Shown here piece by piece: positions 1 through 7,574 of a stretch of DNA of 64,000 nucleotides. The position numbers and the translations under genes are program-made. The DNA is from Veronia pacifica (lineage in GTDB: Bacteria; Pseudomonadota; Gammaproteobacteria; Enterobacterales; Vibrionaceae). Location of the stretch: the NCBI RefSeq assembly GCF_001707825.1, contig NZ_LYBM01000004.1, positions 103,728 to 167,727 on the forward strand. The letters run 5' to 3'. The notes under the pieces are model-generated. The model searched no databases. It was not told where the DNA came from and was given only the letters and a program-made list of their open reading frames with translations. The first letter of the stretch is position 1; each line of letters starts with the position of its first letter.

Positions 1-2
1 TT

Positions 3-839
3 TATAAAAAAGATCCTGAAAGAGTAAAGTCATTGGCAGAAAAAGGTTTATTGAAAAATAAAATTTTTAGTAAACACTCAGGATTAAAATTCAATTTAGA
101 GATTAGAGATATATTAAATCTATATTGGTGCGAAAAATGGAATAGCTACTTTTTTTATTCGGAAAAATACCCGTTACTCCAAGAGCTTATTCTATGTCAT
201 TTAGAAGTTACCCATATAGACGGTATAATCAGTTGGACTGATAGAAGCCTAAATCATTTTAGAGTTTCTGGAAATAAAAACATAACACTGAGATCTAGAG
301 TTTCTGATTATGAATTAAATAATTGTTCCAAATGTGGTTGCGAAGTAATCAGTGACTTTGGATGTGGAAATTGTGATGATAACTTTTCTTTCTATGATAT
401 GATATGTAGTAAAAATGAAATTAAAAATCGCTTTAGTAAGATAATTAATATAATTAAGGGTGAGGAAACTCTTAGTAAAGAAAGTAAGAATAACATATCT
501 CCTTTTTTAAGCGCTTCACTTTTGGTTATGAATAAACTGGATGACTTTATAAAATATGAAATATTATCTATTATAAATAAAGCAGATAATTACATAACAA
601 AAACGATTATTATCCATATCTTTTATTTAATTTTTAATAATAAACATAATAAAGATATACTAATTATAAATAAATCTGTAATTGATTTTGTAAAACGCTG
701 CTCTCCAAGTATAAGGAATGAACTTTCAGATGCTTCTATTGCAGCATTTGTATCTAATTCAATCGTGTTTTTAGAGAGCTCGAATATACTAAAAAAAATT
801 GGGAAAGGTAAATTTGTAGTTATAATAAAAGTTATTTAG
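3..839 (+). CDS. Hypothetical protein with a CxxC...CxxC zinc-ribbon motif, 5' end cut by window edge
   Basis: The reading frame is open to the left edge, so the true start lies outside the window; the first in-frame start-type codon is a TTG at 33. From that codon the visible part is 268 residues. Seen: a cysteine cluster, C98, C101, C103, C111 and C114, spaced like a zinc ribbon, followed by a lysine- and isoleucine-rich helical C-terminal half. The base composition is strongly AT-rich compared with the core genes further right, which suggests horizontal acquisition. It faces the DGQHR/HEPN gene pair across a palindromic intergenic region. I do not recognise a family; function unknown. Nucleic-acid binding through the ribbon is only an inference. 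Confidence 0.6.
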   Translation, partial: YKKDPERVKSLAEKGLLKNKIFSKHSGLKFNLEIRDILNLYWCEKWNSYFFYSEKYPLLQELILCHLEVTHIDGIISWTDRSLNHFRVSGNKNITLRSRVSDYELNNCSKCGCEVISDFGCGNCDDNFSFYDMICSKNEIKNRFSKIINIIKGEETLSKESKNNISPFLSASLLVMNKLDDFIKYEILSIINKADNYITKTIIIHIFYLIFNNKHNKDILIINKSVIDFVKRCSPSIRNELSDASIAAFVSNSIVFLESSNILKKIGKGKFVVIIKVI

Positions 840-903
840 TGATAGTGTCATCCTATTTCACTAATATGACTTTTGTTTTATTAATTTCTTCAAATTTTAA
901 GAA

Positions 904-934
904 CTATACCCTAATATTTAAATATAGGGTATAG
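904..934. terminator. AT-rich palindrome between convergent genes, probable bidirectional terminator
   Basis: A 10-bp perfect inverted repeat (CTATACCCTA / TAGGGTATAG) with an AT-only centre lies between two converging genes. Position and symmetry suit a shared transcription stop, but the flanking T/A runs are short, so termination is inferred. Confidence 0.45.
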
Positions 935-980
935 ATAAATTACTTCGTTTACTTTAGTAAACTATATTTATAAAAATGTA

Positions 981-2107
981 TTATTGAGATAAATGTAATT
1001 CGTATTCACTAAAGAGATACTCAACAGCCTTATATAAAAATAATGTTAGAGGAGGCCAGCATGAATGAGTGATTTTCACTTTCTCTTGCTCTTCATAATC
1101 TTCTTGATGAACAAGTTGATTTCTTATAGAGTAGATTTTTCCTGCAACTAGTCGTTTGTGCTCATCTTTATCAGATAGAGTTAAACCATCGATAAATTTA
1201 CCACCTGAAATACCTGATGTATCAAAGCAATCAAATGTTAGTAAAGAGAAGAGATTTTTATAGATTCTTTCTCTTTCTCTCTCCATTTTATAGACTCTTG
1301 GACTATCTTCGCTAACTCAAATGCATTTTTGTTCGTACCAATTTGGTCTCTTAGGGTTAGCATCCATGGTAAATAATATAGTCCCTCTATACACCTATAA
1401 ACTTCTAAATATATATGTTTCCAATGAAGTGATGTAAGAGATAAATATATATTTTCATAATTTGCACTATTTAATTCAATAATGTTATTTGCTGTACTTA
1501 ATATATCACTATTGATGTTCTCAGATCTAAGGCATGGACAATATAAAGCAAGTTTTGCCGCTAAATACCATATCCCAAGTTCAGGAATTACAGAGTTACT
1601 ATCTAGCTTAAATACCTTAATGGGACGATATACATCAATTAACTCGTCAATTTCATGGCCCTGATAAGATTCTTTTTCTTCTCTATGCCCCAAAGCAAGC
1701 TTTTCTTCTAACTCCCTATCTTGGCTATTTTCAAGCGAGGGTTTGTAGAAACCTTGTAGATGGTAGCAAAGCTTAATAAAAAAGCATTCTTCGATATGAT
1801 GCTCTTGTGCATTTAAATTATCTATACAATCAAATAATTTATCCGTATCACAGCTTGGAAAAAACTCTGTAGAAATAACTATATAATACTCATCTTTACA
1901 TTTTAATTTCGCTATGAAATCCCCATTTCGTAATGTTATTACTTCGTCAGAGTATACTTCTAATGAATCAAATCGCTCAAATTGCTCTGACTGTATTTCT
2001 GGATTTAATCCTGCGGTCTTTAATTTTTTGATATCCCCGATTTTTGCTAAAGCTACGATTGGTTCGAATATTGACTTAATATATTCATCATATCTTACTT
2101 TAGCCAT
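981..2107 (-). pseudogene. HEPN-motif protein split by a frameshift in a GA-rich tract (possibly phase-variable)
   Basis: Two minus-strand frames form one gene: 2107-1238 (289 residues, ending in a frame-specific tail) and 1286-981 (101 residues). They overlap in a 20-nt purine tract, and losing one GA unit there would join them into about 374 residues. The second part carries R55-N-Q-L-V-H60 (numbered from its own first Met). This is the Rx4H pattern with Asn after Arg that marks HEPN ribonuclease-type domains. The N-terminal 270 residues are not recognised. The start codon overlaps the stop of the upstream DGQHR-like gene by one base (TAATG), so the two are probably translationally coupled. 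As read, the HEPN part is out of frame: a decayed gene, an OFF phase state or a sequencing error are all possible. Confidence 0.6.
1265..1284. repeat. Pure purine/pyrimidine GA-repeat tract at the frameshift point
   Basis: Twenty uninterrupted pyrimidines on the plus strand (GA-rich purines on the coding strand), including four consecutive GA units. It sits where the upstream frame has to switch to the HEPN frame, flanked on both sides by copies of TCTATAAAA. Removing one 2-bp unit restores a continuous reading frame, as expected of a slipped-strand contingency tract. Confidence 0.6.
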
Positions 2108-3300
2108 TAATTACCTGCCCTTCTCCAGCATGGTTTTAACGAGTTTTCTATTTTTTCTATACCTTCTAAAAGTGTTAAAAAAGATGTTGTGAAAAAATTC
2201 CTTTCAAATTGACCAACCTTAGAACTTTTTACACTTAGTAGCAGGTCTAAATTCTCTATATCCAGCAGCTTTTCAAGTTGTTCATTATTCATTTTTTCTA
2301 CTCTTTCAAAAAACAACTCGAGCTTCTTACAGATTACTTCAAACTTTAGTTCTGATTCATCCCAATCTATATCAAATCCAGGTTGATCAAAAATATATAT
2401 GGACATTGCTACGCAAAACCCAACCATTGCCGGGAATGATTTAAATATATCTTTACCAGTTTTAAACCTAATCAACCTTTGTTCTACTTCGCCTTTAGAT
2501 TCATATCTAGAAATGGTTTTATCAAAGCTAGTTAGTAGTTCAATTGTCTTGATGAAATAGTCGAGGAATCGCTCATGTGAAGACGATTCAATTATATCTA
2601 ATCGTGCGAAATCTTCTGAAATAGTACTTTTTAATTCAATGTGGTTTTTTCTTGCAGAGAAAAGTAATAGTAACTCAATCAACTTTTCGCTTTGATACTG
2701 ACCAGCTCTTGTTCTTCGTCTTGATTCTTCATCTTGGTTGAATATATCAATATTTCCACTCACTTTATCACTAATTATTTTGAGTAGAGGATTATATACA
2801 GTATTTAACTGACGAGATACCTCCCATGGAACCTGACCTGTATTTAGTACCAGCATTCTGTAAATAAGGCTGTTAAGACTATCTGATACCCAGAACTCTA
2901 CTCTCAACTCATTATTTTTTACACTCGGGTTCAATTCAATAGCTTCAGCTATAGCTGTAGTTCGTTGCATGCCATCAATTACAGACAGACGTCCGGGAAT
3001 ATCCTTTTTCGCAATTTTTAGCAACTCATCGAGATTATCAATACTGTTGAATTTTTCAATCTCTATTGGTTCAACTAGAATACCTATTACAACAGGAGGT
3101 AATATAGCATTATTCTGAATGTCCTTAACCATACGATCACGTATAACTAATGCTGTTTTTGTTTTTAAAGGTGTTCTCTGCCCTTGTAATCCACCTTTAT
3201 CTTTATAGACATCATCAATGAGATCTAGATAATCCGATATTTTCATCGGTGTAATGATAGATGTGCATCTCAGCTTTTTCTCAATAAGCTTGTGTAACAT
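2107..3300 (-). CDS. DGQHR/ParB-like (DndB-related) domain protein
   Basis: A 397-residue AT-rich gene. Seen: the motif V-I-D-G-M-Q-R-T-T (residues 107-115), matching the D-G-x-Q/H-R signature of the DGQHR and DUF262/ParB-like superfamily, preceded by the N-terminal GQRTPLKTK...R...ILPPVVIGI block (residues 40-74) typical of such proteins. These families include DndB of phosphorothioate DNA modification and other defence-linked proteins; they are thought to act on or bind DNA or nucleotides. The C-terminal 200 residues are helical and not recognised. It is followed, with a one-base overlap, by the HEPN-motif gene, so it is probably the first gene of a two-gene operon. Family placement rests on motif reading; a specific function is not claimed. 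Confidence 0.6.
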   Translation of the reverse strand: MLHKLIEKKLRCTSIITPMKISDYLDLIDDVYKDKGGLQGQRTPLKTKTALVIRDRMVKDIQNNAILPPVVIGILVEPIEIEKFNSIDNLDELLKIAKKDIPGRLSVIDGMQRTTAIAEAIELNPSVKNNELRVEFWVSDSLNSLIYRMLVLNTGQVPWEVSRQLNTVYNPLLKIISDKVSGNIDIFNQDEESRRRTRAGQYQSEKLIELLLLFSARKNHIELKSTISEDFARLDIIESSSHERFLDYFIKTIELLTSFDKTISRYESKGEVEQRLIRFKTGKDIFKSFPAMVGFCVAMSIYIFDQPGFDIDWDESELKFEVICKKLELFFERVEKMNNEQLEKLLDIENLDLLLSVKSSKVGQFERNFFTTSFLTLLEGIEKIENSLKPCWRRAGN

Positions 3301-3919
3301 AAACCCCTCAGCTTTGGCCGTACGACTAAATGTAGTCTTGAAAGCCAGAATGTATCATGACTTTGAGTTATTGTCCTGTAAGTAGACAAAGGCTCTGTGT
3401 ATAAATTTAGTCAAATAGTAAAGTTCTGCACTTGATATGAGGCTAAGCGTAGATATCCGAGAGTAGTTCTTTATTCTTAAGAAAAGTAGGGGTTTAGTTG
3501 TTCGACGTAGTTAAAGTACTTTCTGTGATGTGTAAAGAGCGCTAATTCTTTCTTTATATTTTTGAATCTTTATCTAGATTTTGACGTGTCGTTTTAGGCG
3601 ATGCAGAGTGTATTTTAGCTGTTTCAGTTAGCTATTTTTAGCATTCATGCCGTATAACCATTAAGCTATTACCTTCATCGAGAGCACAAAGAACTCCCCC
3701 TTTTGATTGCAGCTAAATCCTCGATCAACGTCACCAAATCAATACACCCACTCCGATACACTTGCCTTTAGACTTAATTATGTATTCGTTTATATTTCAA
3801 TGAATTTACTGAGCCTGTAGGCCGACGAGGCCGCATTTTCACTTGCCCTAGTTACAGCGTTGGCCTAAAGGCCTTATGGTTCGGCAGCAAAGCCTTAAAT
3901 CTTAATTAAAAGGATTGGT
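3301..3919. other. Intergenic AT-rich region, no convincing gene
   Basis: About 620 bases with no good coding frame. It should contain the promoter of the DGQHR/HEPN unit (minus strand). Near 3810-3890 there are several GGCC-centred short palindromes, but I see no integron attC structure and no tRNA-end duplication. Confidence 0.5.
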
Positions 3920-4238
3920 ATGGAAAAAAGACGCTTCTATAGACTTGATGAAATCTCAGACGTAGCTCCTGTGACCAAAGGTGGTTTATTAGAATCTGTC
4001 GATAGTGGGCGGTTACCGCTTTGTGCTTGGATCGATGCTAGGGCTTTATGCGCCCCACTGCGAAGTAGGCCTGTACTCGCCAATCTGTTTGATTATTGCG
4101 GATTAGCAGGGATCTCATCGTAGCAATCCATTCATATTTAAATACATAGATGGTCTTGGCTTGTTTGGAATAACTTTACCTTTGCTTGATATTGCAGGTA
4201 AATCTTATCGTACTGCATTGCCATCCGACCTGAAGTGA
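3920..4238 (+). pseudogene. Small gene broken by a frameshift
   Basis: A 67-residue frame with a good start (AAAAGGATTGGT before ATG) begins M-E-K-R-R-F-Y-R-L-D-E-I and has a plausible coding composition, then stops at 4121-4123. In a neighbouring frame a sensible peptide continues (S-N-P-F-I-F-K-Y-I-D-G-L-G-L-F-G-I-T-L...) and ends at TGA 4236-4238. The two halves read as one roughly 105-residue protein interrupted by a single indel near 4110-4120. The N-terminus looks like the MerR-style or DNA-binding starts seen in small accessory genes of vibrios, but that is only an impression; function unknown. Confidence 0.45.
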
Positions 4239-4283
4239 GTAGCCTAGAGAGCAGAAATCACCGAATAGTAGGTATCAAGTCAT

Positions 4284-4874
4284 ATGGATAATGACAAATA
4301 TATCCCAGAAGAAATTAAAGGCTGGAACTGGGGAGCATTCTTAACCAGCATAATCTGGGGGATCCGTTTTAAATGCTACAAAACGTTTTTGGTTTACATA
4401 CCATTATTTGGCTTTTTTTATCTCTTTGTTGTTGGTGCTAGAGCGAATCAGTGGGCTTGGCAGAATAATCATTGGGAAAGTATTGAGGCATTTAAAGCCA
4501 CGCAGAAAAAGTGGACCTTGGGCACGCTGGTTTTCTATATCGCGCTCATAGCTTTCGCAGTGACATATGTAAATAAAGGTGTGAGTGAGTTTGAAAATGC
4601 GCCATACGCCAGCCTTGCCCTAGTTGCTTTGGAGCAAAGTGAGAGCTTCCAAGCCAATATTGGTAAGCCTTACGAATATTCGCTTTATGCTGGAACGCAA
4701 AGAGGTTATGAAGCAAAAGGCTTTGCGGAGATGACGTTTGATGTTCAAGGTGTTAATGGCAAGGGTAAGCTTTTCGTTAACGCTAGTCATGTTAATCAGG
4801 TTTGGCAGCTTGAATGCCTCAGCATTCAATACGCCAACAGTAAACAACCTGACATACTCATTCCGTGTGACTAG
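4284..4874 (+). CDS. Membrane protein with a Coa1-type C-terminal domain
   Basis: 196 residues. The N-terminal half (1-110) has the WNWGAF...WGI...Y.PL.GF pattern and NQWAW motif of small inner-membrane proteins of the DUF2628-like type, with two to three hydrophobic segments. The C-terminal half (about 115-190) matches the cytochrome c oxidase assembly factor Coa1/Tim21-like fold: an A-L-x-x-L-E-Q helix, a G-x-P repeat and a G-x-G-K-G-x-L-x-V-x-A strand pair ending in a W-x-L-x-x-L segment. Such proteins occur widely in bacteria without a proven role in oxidase assembly. It is alone on its strand, between the broken small gene and a convergent orphan. A membrane-anchored extracytoplasmic domain is likely; the biochemical role is unknown. 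Confidence 0.6.
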   Translation: MDNDKYIPEEIKGWNWGAFLTSIIWGIRFKCYKTFLVYIPLFGFFYLFVVGARANQWAWQNNHWESIEAFKATQKKWTLGTLVFYIALIAFAVTYVNKGVSEFENAPYASLALVALEQSESFQANIGKPYEYSLYAGTQRGYEAKGFAEMTFDVQGVNGKGKLFVNASHVNQVWQLECLSIQYANSKQPDILIPCD

Positions 4875-4886
4875 TTATAACGCCTA

Positions 4887-5201
4887 CTAGGGTATCGAAA
4901 GGTATTTAAATGACGTTATCGCAAGCTGCTTGGCGTATTGTTTAGCCGCTTGTTTACTTTCAAACGGGTATATCTCGGCTTTCTGAAGCTCTTCAATTGC
5001 ACCTTCAATGTTACGAACCATCCAATGACCGCTGGCGATTGATGAAGAGCCACTACAGATGAGCTTATTTGTCAGGTTTCCACTCCCGTCTAGCGTCCAA
5101 TAGTCTTTTTGAGCGACGTAAGTTAATTCAACTTCTGCAATGCTGCCGTCTACTCGGTAAAACTTTGGCGGTTGGTGAGTGGTGATCAAGTAGTGGCGCA
5201 T
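4887..5201 (-). CDS. Hypothetical small protein
   Basis: 104 residues, starting M-R-H-Y-L-I-T-T-H, with a clear coding pattern, no signal peptide and no membrane segment. The start is preceded on the minus strand by AAAGGGAACACTGGGA, a purine-rich possible ribosome site. It converges on the Coa1-like gene with only 12 bases between their stops. No family recognised. It lies between the accessory segment and the tRNA-Ile2 gene. Confidence 0.5.
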   Translation of the reverse strand: MRHYLITTHQPPKFYRVDGSIAEVELTYVAQKDYWTLDGSGNLTNKLICSGSSSIASGHWMVRNIEGAIEELQKAEIYPFESKQAAKQYAKQLAITSFKYLSIP

Positions 5202-5369
5202 TCCCAGTGTTCCCTTTAGTGAGAGTTATCAAGGTTAGGGTACGTTCGAAGTGAGAAAGCGAATAGCTTGGCACGTTGATTTATCGAAGGGGTTCACTCT
5301 TCTGTGCCGAGGAATGTAATGTCTATTTGCAGAAGAAGTGGTTATTGCTTGAGTTGCTTTAGAAAAGCA

Positions 5370-5404
5370 AAAGGCCTGAACAGTGATAAACCGTTCAGGC
5401 CTTT
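5370..5404 (-). terminator. Rho-independent terminator after tRNA-Ile2
   Basis: A 12-bp perfect stem (AAAGGCCTGAAC / GTTCAGGCCTTT) with an 11-nt loop lies just 3' of the tRNA on its strand; the stem ends in TTT on the tRNA strand. Confidence 0.8.
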
Positions 5405-5411
5405 CTAAATA

Positions 5412-5487
5412 TGGTGGCCCCTCGCAGATTTGAACTGCGGACCAATCGATTATGAGTCGAGTGCTCTAACCACTGAGCTAAGGGGCC
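5412..5487 (-). tRNA. ileX: tRNA-Ile2 with anticodon CAU (lysidine-modified, reads AUA)
   Basis: 76 nt with encoded CCA. The seven-base acceptor GGCCCCT pairs with AGGGGCC, the D-arm is GCTC...GAGC, the anticodon loop is CTCATAA (anticodon CAT) and the T-arm contains GTTCAAAT. The body matches the E. coli ileX type (GGCCCCTTAGCTCAGTGGTTA start), not elongator or initiator tRNA-Met, so C34 should be converted to lysidine by TilS and the tRNA decode AUA. The top pair of the anticodon stem is a C-U mismatch (27-43), where E. coli has G-U. A simple anticodon reading would wrongly call it tRNA-Met. The accessory segment begins beyond its 3' end. Confidence 0.93.
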
Positions 5488-5501
5488 GTTGTAGGTGGTT
5501 G

Positions 5502-5530
5502 ATTATAGGGGAAGAGCATAGGGCTGTCTA
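5502..5530 (-). promoter_or_regulatory. Sigma70 promoter of tRNA-Ile2
   Basis: On the minus strand TAGACA (-35) and TATAAT (-10) are separated by 17 bases, and the -10 ends about 15 bases before the tRNA 5' end. The -10 is perfect consensus and the -35 has one mismatch. Confidence 0.75.
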
Positions 5531-5587
5531 GCTTACCTTTCTCCAATTCCGCGCGGTTTTTAACCGTTTAAACCATCTGAGACAAAC

Positions 5588-5612
5588 AAAAAAGGCGGGA
5601 TGTGCCCGCCTT
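5588..5612 (-). terminator. Rho-independent terminator of rpoD
   Basis: Stem AAGGCGGG / CCCGCCTT followed on the minus strand by TTTTTTG, 30 bases after the rpoD stop. Confidence 0.85.
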
Positions 5613-5641
5613 CTCATTTTTACCGCTTTATTGGTGAGTTT

Positions 5642-7480
5642 TTACTCATCCAGGAAGCTGCGCAGTACCTCTGAACGGCTTGGGTGACGCAGCTTACGCA
5701 GGGCTTTCGCTTCAATCTGACGGATACGCTCACGGGTTACGTCAAACTGTTTACCTACTTCTTCCAGCGTGTGGTCGGTGTTCATGTCGATACCAAAACG
5801 CATGCGCAGCACTTTCGCTTCACGCGGCGTCAGGCCCGCCAGAACTTCACCAGTTGCCATGCGCAGGTTGTTCATGGTCGCGGAGTCCATTGGCAGTTCC
5901 AGCGTGTCATCCGGCAGGAAGTCACCAATGTGCGAGTCTTCATCATCACCGATTGGGGTTTCCATCGAGATAGGCTCTTTAGCGATCTTCAGTACCTTGC
6001 GGATCTTGTCTTCTGGCATCTGCATGCGCTCTGCCAGCTCTTCAGGCATTGGCTCACGGCCCATTTCCTGCAGCATCTGACGAGAGATTCGGTTCAGTTT
6101 GTTGATGGTTTCAATCATGTGAACCGGAATACGGATGGTACGCGCCTGATCAGCAATCGAACGAGTGATTGCCTGACGGATCCACCATGTCGCATAGGTC
6201 GAGAACTTGTAACCACGACGGTATTCGAACTTATCAACCGCTTTCATCAGACCGATGTTACCCTCCTGAATCAGATCCAGGAATTGCAGGCCACGGTTGG
6301 TGTACTTCTTGGCGATTGAGATAACCAGACGCAGGTTAGCTTCTACCATTTCTTTCTTGGCGCGGCGTGCTTTGGCTTCACCGATAGACATACGGCGGCT
6401 GATGTCTTTGATTCGCTCAACAGACAGGCCAGTCTCTTCTTCGATGATCTTCAGCTTTTGTACGCAGCGACGCAGGTCTTCTTCGTACTTGGCAACACGT
6501 TCGGTAAATGGTTTGTCCATTGCCAGTGCCGCGTCAATCCAGTTGTCGCTCGACTCATTGCCTGAGAAGAGTTGAACAAAGGTTTTCTTCGGCATTTTGG
6601 CCTGATCAACACAAAGGCGCATCACCAGACGTTCCTGGGTACGTACACGGTCCATGGTTTCACGCATGTCCGTGACCAGGCGGTCGAATTGTTTTGGCAC
6701 CAGTCGGAACTGCTTGAATGTTTCAGACAGTCCTTCAACCGCTACAGCGGTGGTTTCGTGGAAGCGGCCGTGCGTGTCGATGGCATTCTTCATGTTCTCG
6801 TATGAGCGTTGTAGCTCTGAGAATTTCTCACGCGCCAGTTCCGGGTCAATACCGGTATCTTCTTCAGAATCATCGTCATCGCTGTCGTCGTCGATGTCGT
6901 CATCTTCATCTTCAAGTTCAGCTTCACTCAGCTCTGAGCCGATGTGGGTTGCGGTCGGTGCAATGTCTTGCTCATTAGGATCAATGAAGCCCGAGATAAT
7001 ATCGGTCAGACGGAGTTCTTCTGCTTCAACCTTGTCAAACTGGTCAAGCAGATAAGAGATAGAGCTTGGGTATTCTGCGACAGAAACCTGTACCTGATTG
7101 ATGCCGTCTTCAATTCGCTTGGCGATGTCAATTTCGCCCTCGCGGGTCAGCAGTTCAACGGTACCCATTTCACGCATATACATGCGAACGGGGTCTGTAG
7201 TGCGGCCAATTTCAGATTCCACACTGGAGAGAGCAGCTGCTGCAGCTTCCACTGCATCTTCGTCAGCTACTGACTCAGACATCATGAGCTCGTCGGCATC
7301 GGGAGCAGTTTCGACAACCTGGATCCCCATGTCGTTGATCATCTGAATGATGTCTTCTATCTGATCGGAATCGACAATGTCTTCCGGTAAGTGGTCGTTA
7401 ACTTCTGCATAGGTCAGATAGCCTTGTTCCTTACCTTTGGCGACAAGCAACTTTAGCTGTGACTGCGGATTTTGATCCAT
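5642..7480 (-). CDS. rpoD: RNA polymerase primary sigma factor RpoD (sigma70)
   Basis: 612 residues from [11 protein letters not shown]; a longer frame adds 18 residues unlike the family, so I start at 7480, where gammaproteobacterial RpoD begins. Seen in order: region 1.1 (1-80), region 1.2 around [11 protein letters not shown], the non-conserved region with a long acidic run (E/D-rich, about 185-210), region 2 with the [16 protein letters not shown] core that melts and binds the -10, region 3, and the region 4 helix-turn-helix [11 protein letters not shown] near the C-terminus. It directs core polymerase to housekeeping promoters. It is the last gene of the rpsU-yqeY-dnaG-rpoD series, 94 bases after dnaG, with its own terminator. 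Confidence 0.97.
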   Translation of the reverse strand: MDQNPQSQLKLLVAKGKEQGYLTYAEVNDHLPEDIVDSDQIEDIIQMINDMGIQVVETAPDADELMMSESVADEDAVEAAAAALSSVESEIGRTTDPVRMYMREMGTVELLTREGEIDIAKRIEDGINQVQVSVAEYPSSISYLLDQFDKVEAEELRLTDIISGFIDPNEQDIAPTATHIGSELSEAELEDEDDDIDDDSDDDDSEEDTGIDPELAREKFSELQRSYENMKNAIDTHGRFHETTAVAVEGLSETFKQFRLVPKQFDRLVTDMRETMDRVRTQERLVMRLCVDQAKMPKKTFVQLFSGNESSDNWIDAALAMDKPFTERVAKYEEDLRRCVQKLKIIEEETGLSVERIKDISRRMSIGEAKARRAKKEMVEANLRLVISIAKKYTNRGLQFLDLIQEGNIGLMKAVDKFEYRRGYKFSTYATWWIRQAITRSIADQARTIRIPVHMIETINKLNRISRQMLQEMGREPMPEELAERMQMPEDKIRKVLKIAKEPISMETPIGDDEDSHIGDFLPDDTLELPMDSATMNNLRMATGEVLAGLTPREAKVLRMRFGIDMNTDHTLEEVGKQFDVTRERIRQIEAKALRKLRHPSRSEVLRSFLDE

Positions 7481-7574
7481 AGACGGTATCCAACTTCGGG
7501 TCTGAGTGAAGAAATTTAGTATGCGGAAACGCAAACTTCCAATTCTACCAAATCACAAGAGTACTGACTAGTTT

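Noticed and set aside
3810..3900. GGCC-rich palindromes as an integron attC site
   Set aside because: No paired core sites RYYYAAC/GTTRRRY in the correct arrangement.
5412..5487. tRNA-Met identity from the CAT anticodon
   Set aside because: Acceptor, D-arm and T-arm follow ileX-type tRNA-Ile2.
5684..6319. Long frame (211 codons) opposite rpoD
   Set aside because: Antisense shadow of a conserved gene, no family resemblance and no ribosome site; similar shadows lie opposite dnaG, tsaD, hldE, parC and valS.
7481..7534. Upstream extension of rpoD by 18 residues
   Set aside because: The family begins at M-D-Q-N-P; the extra residues match nothing.
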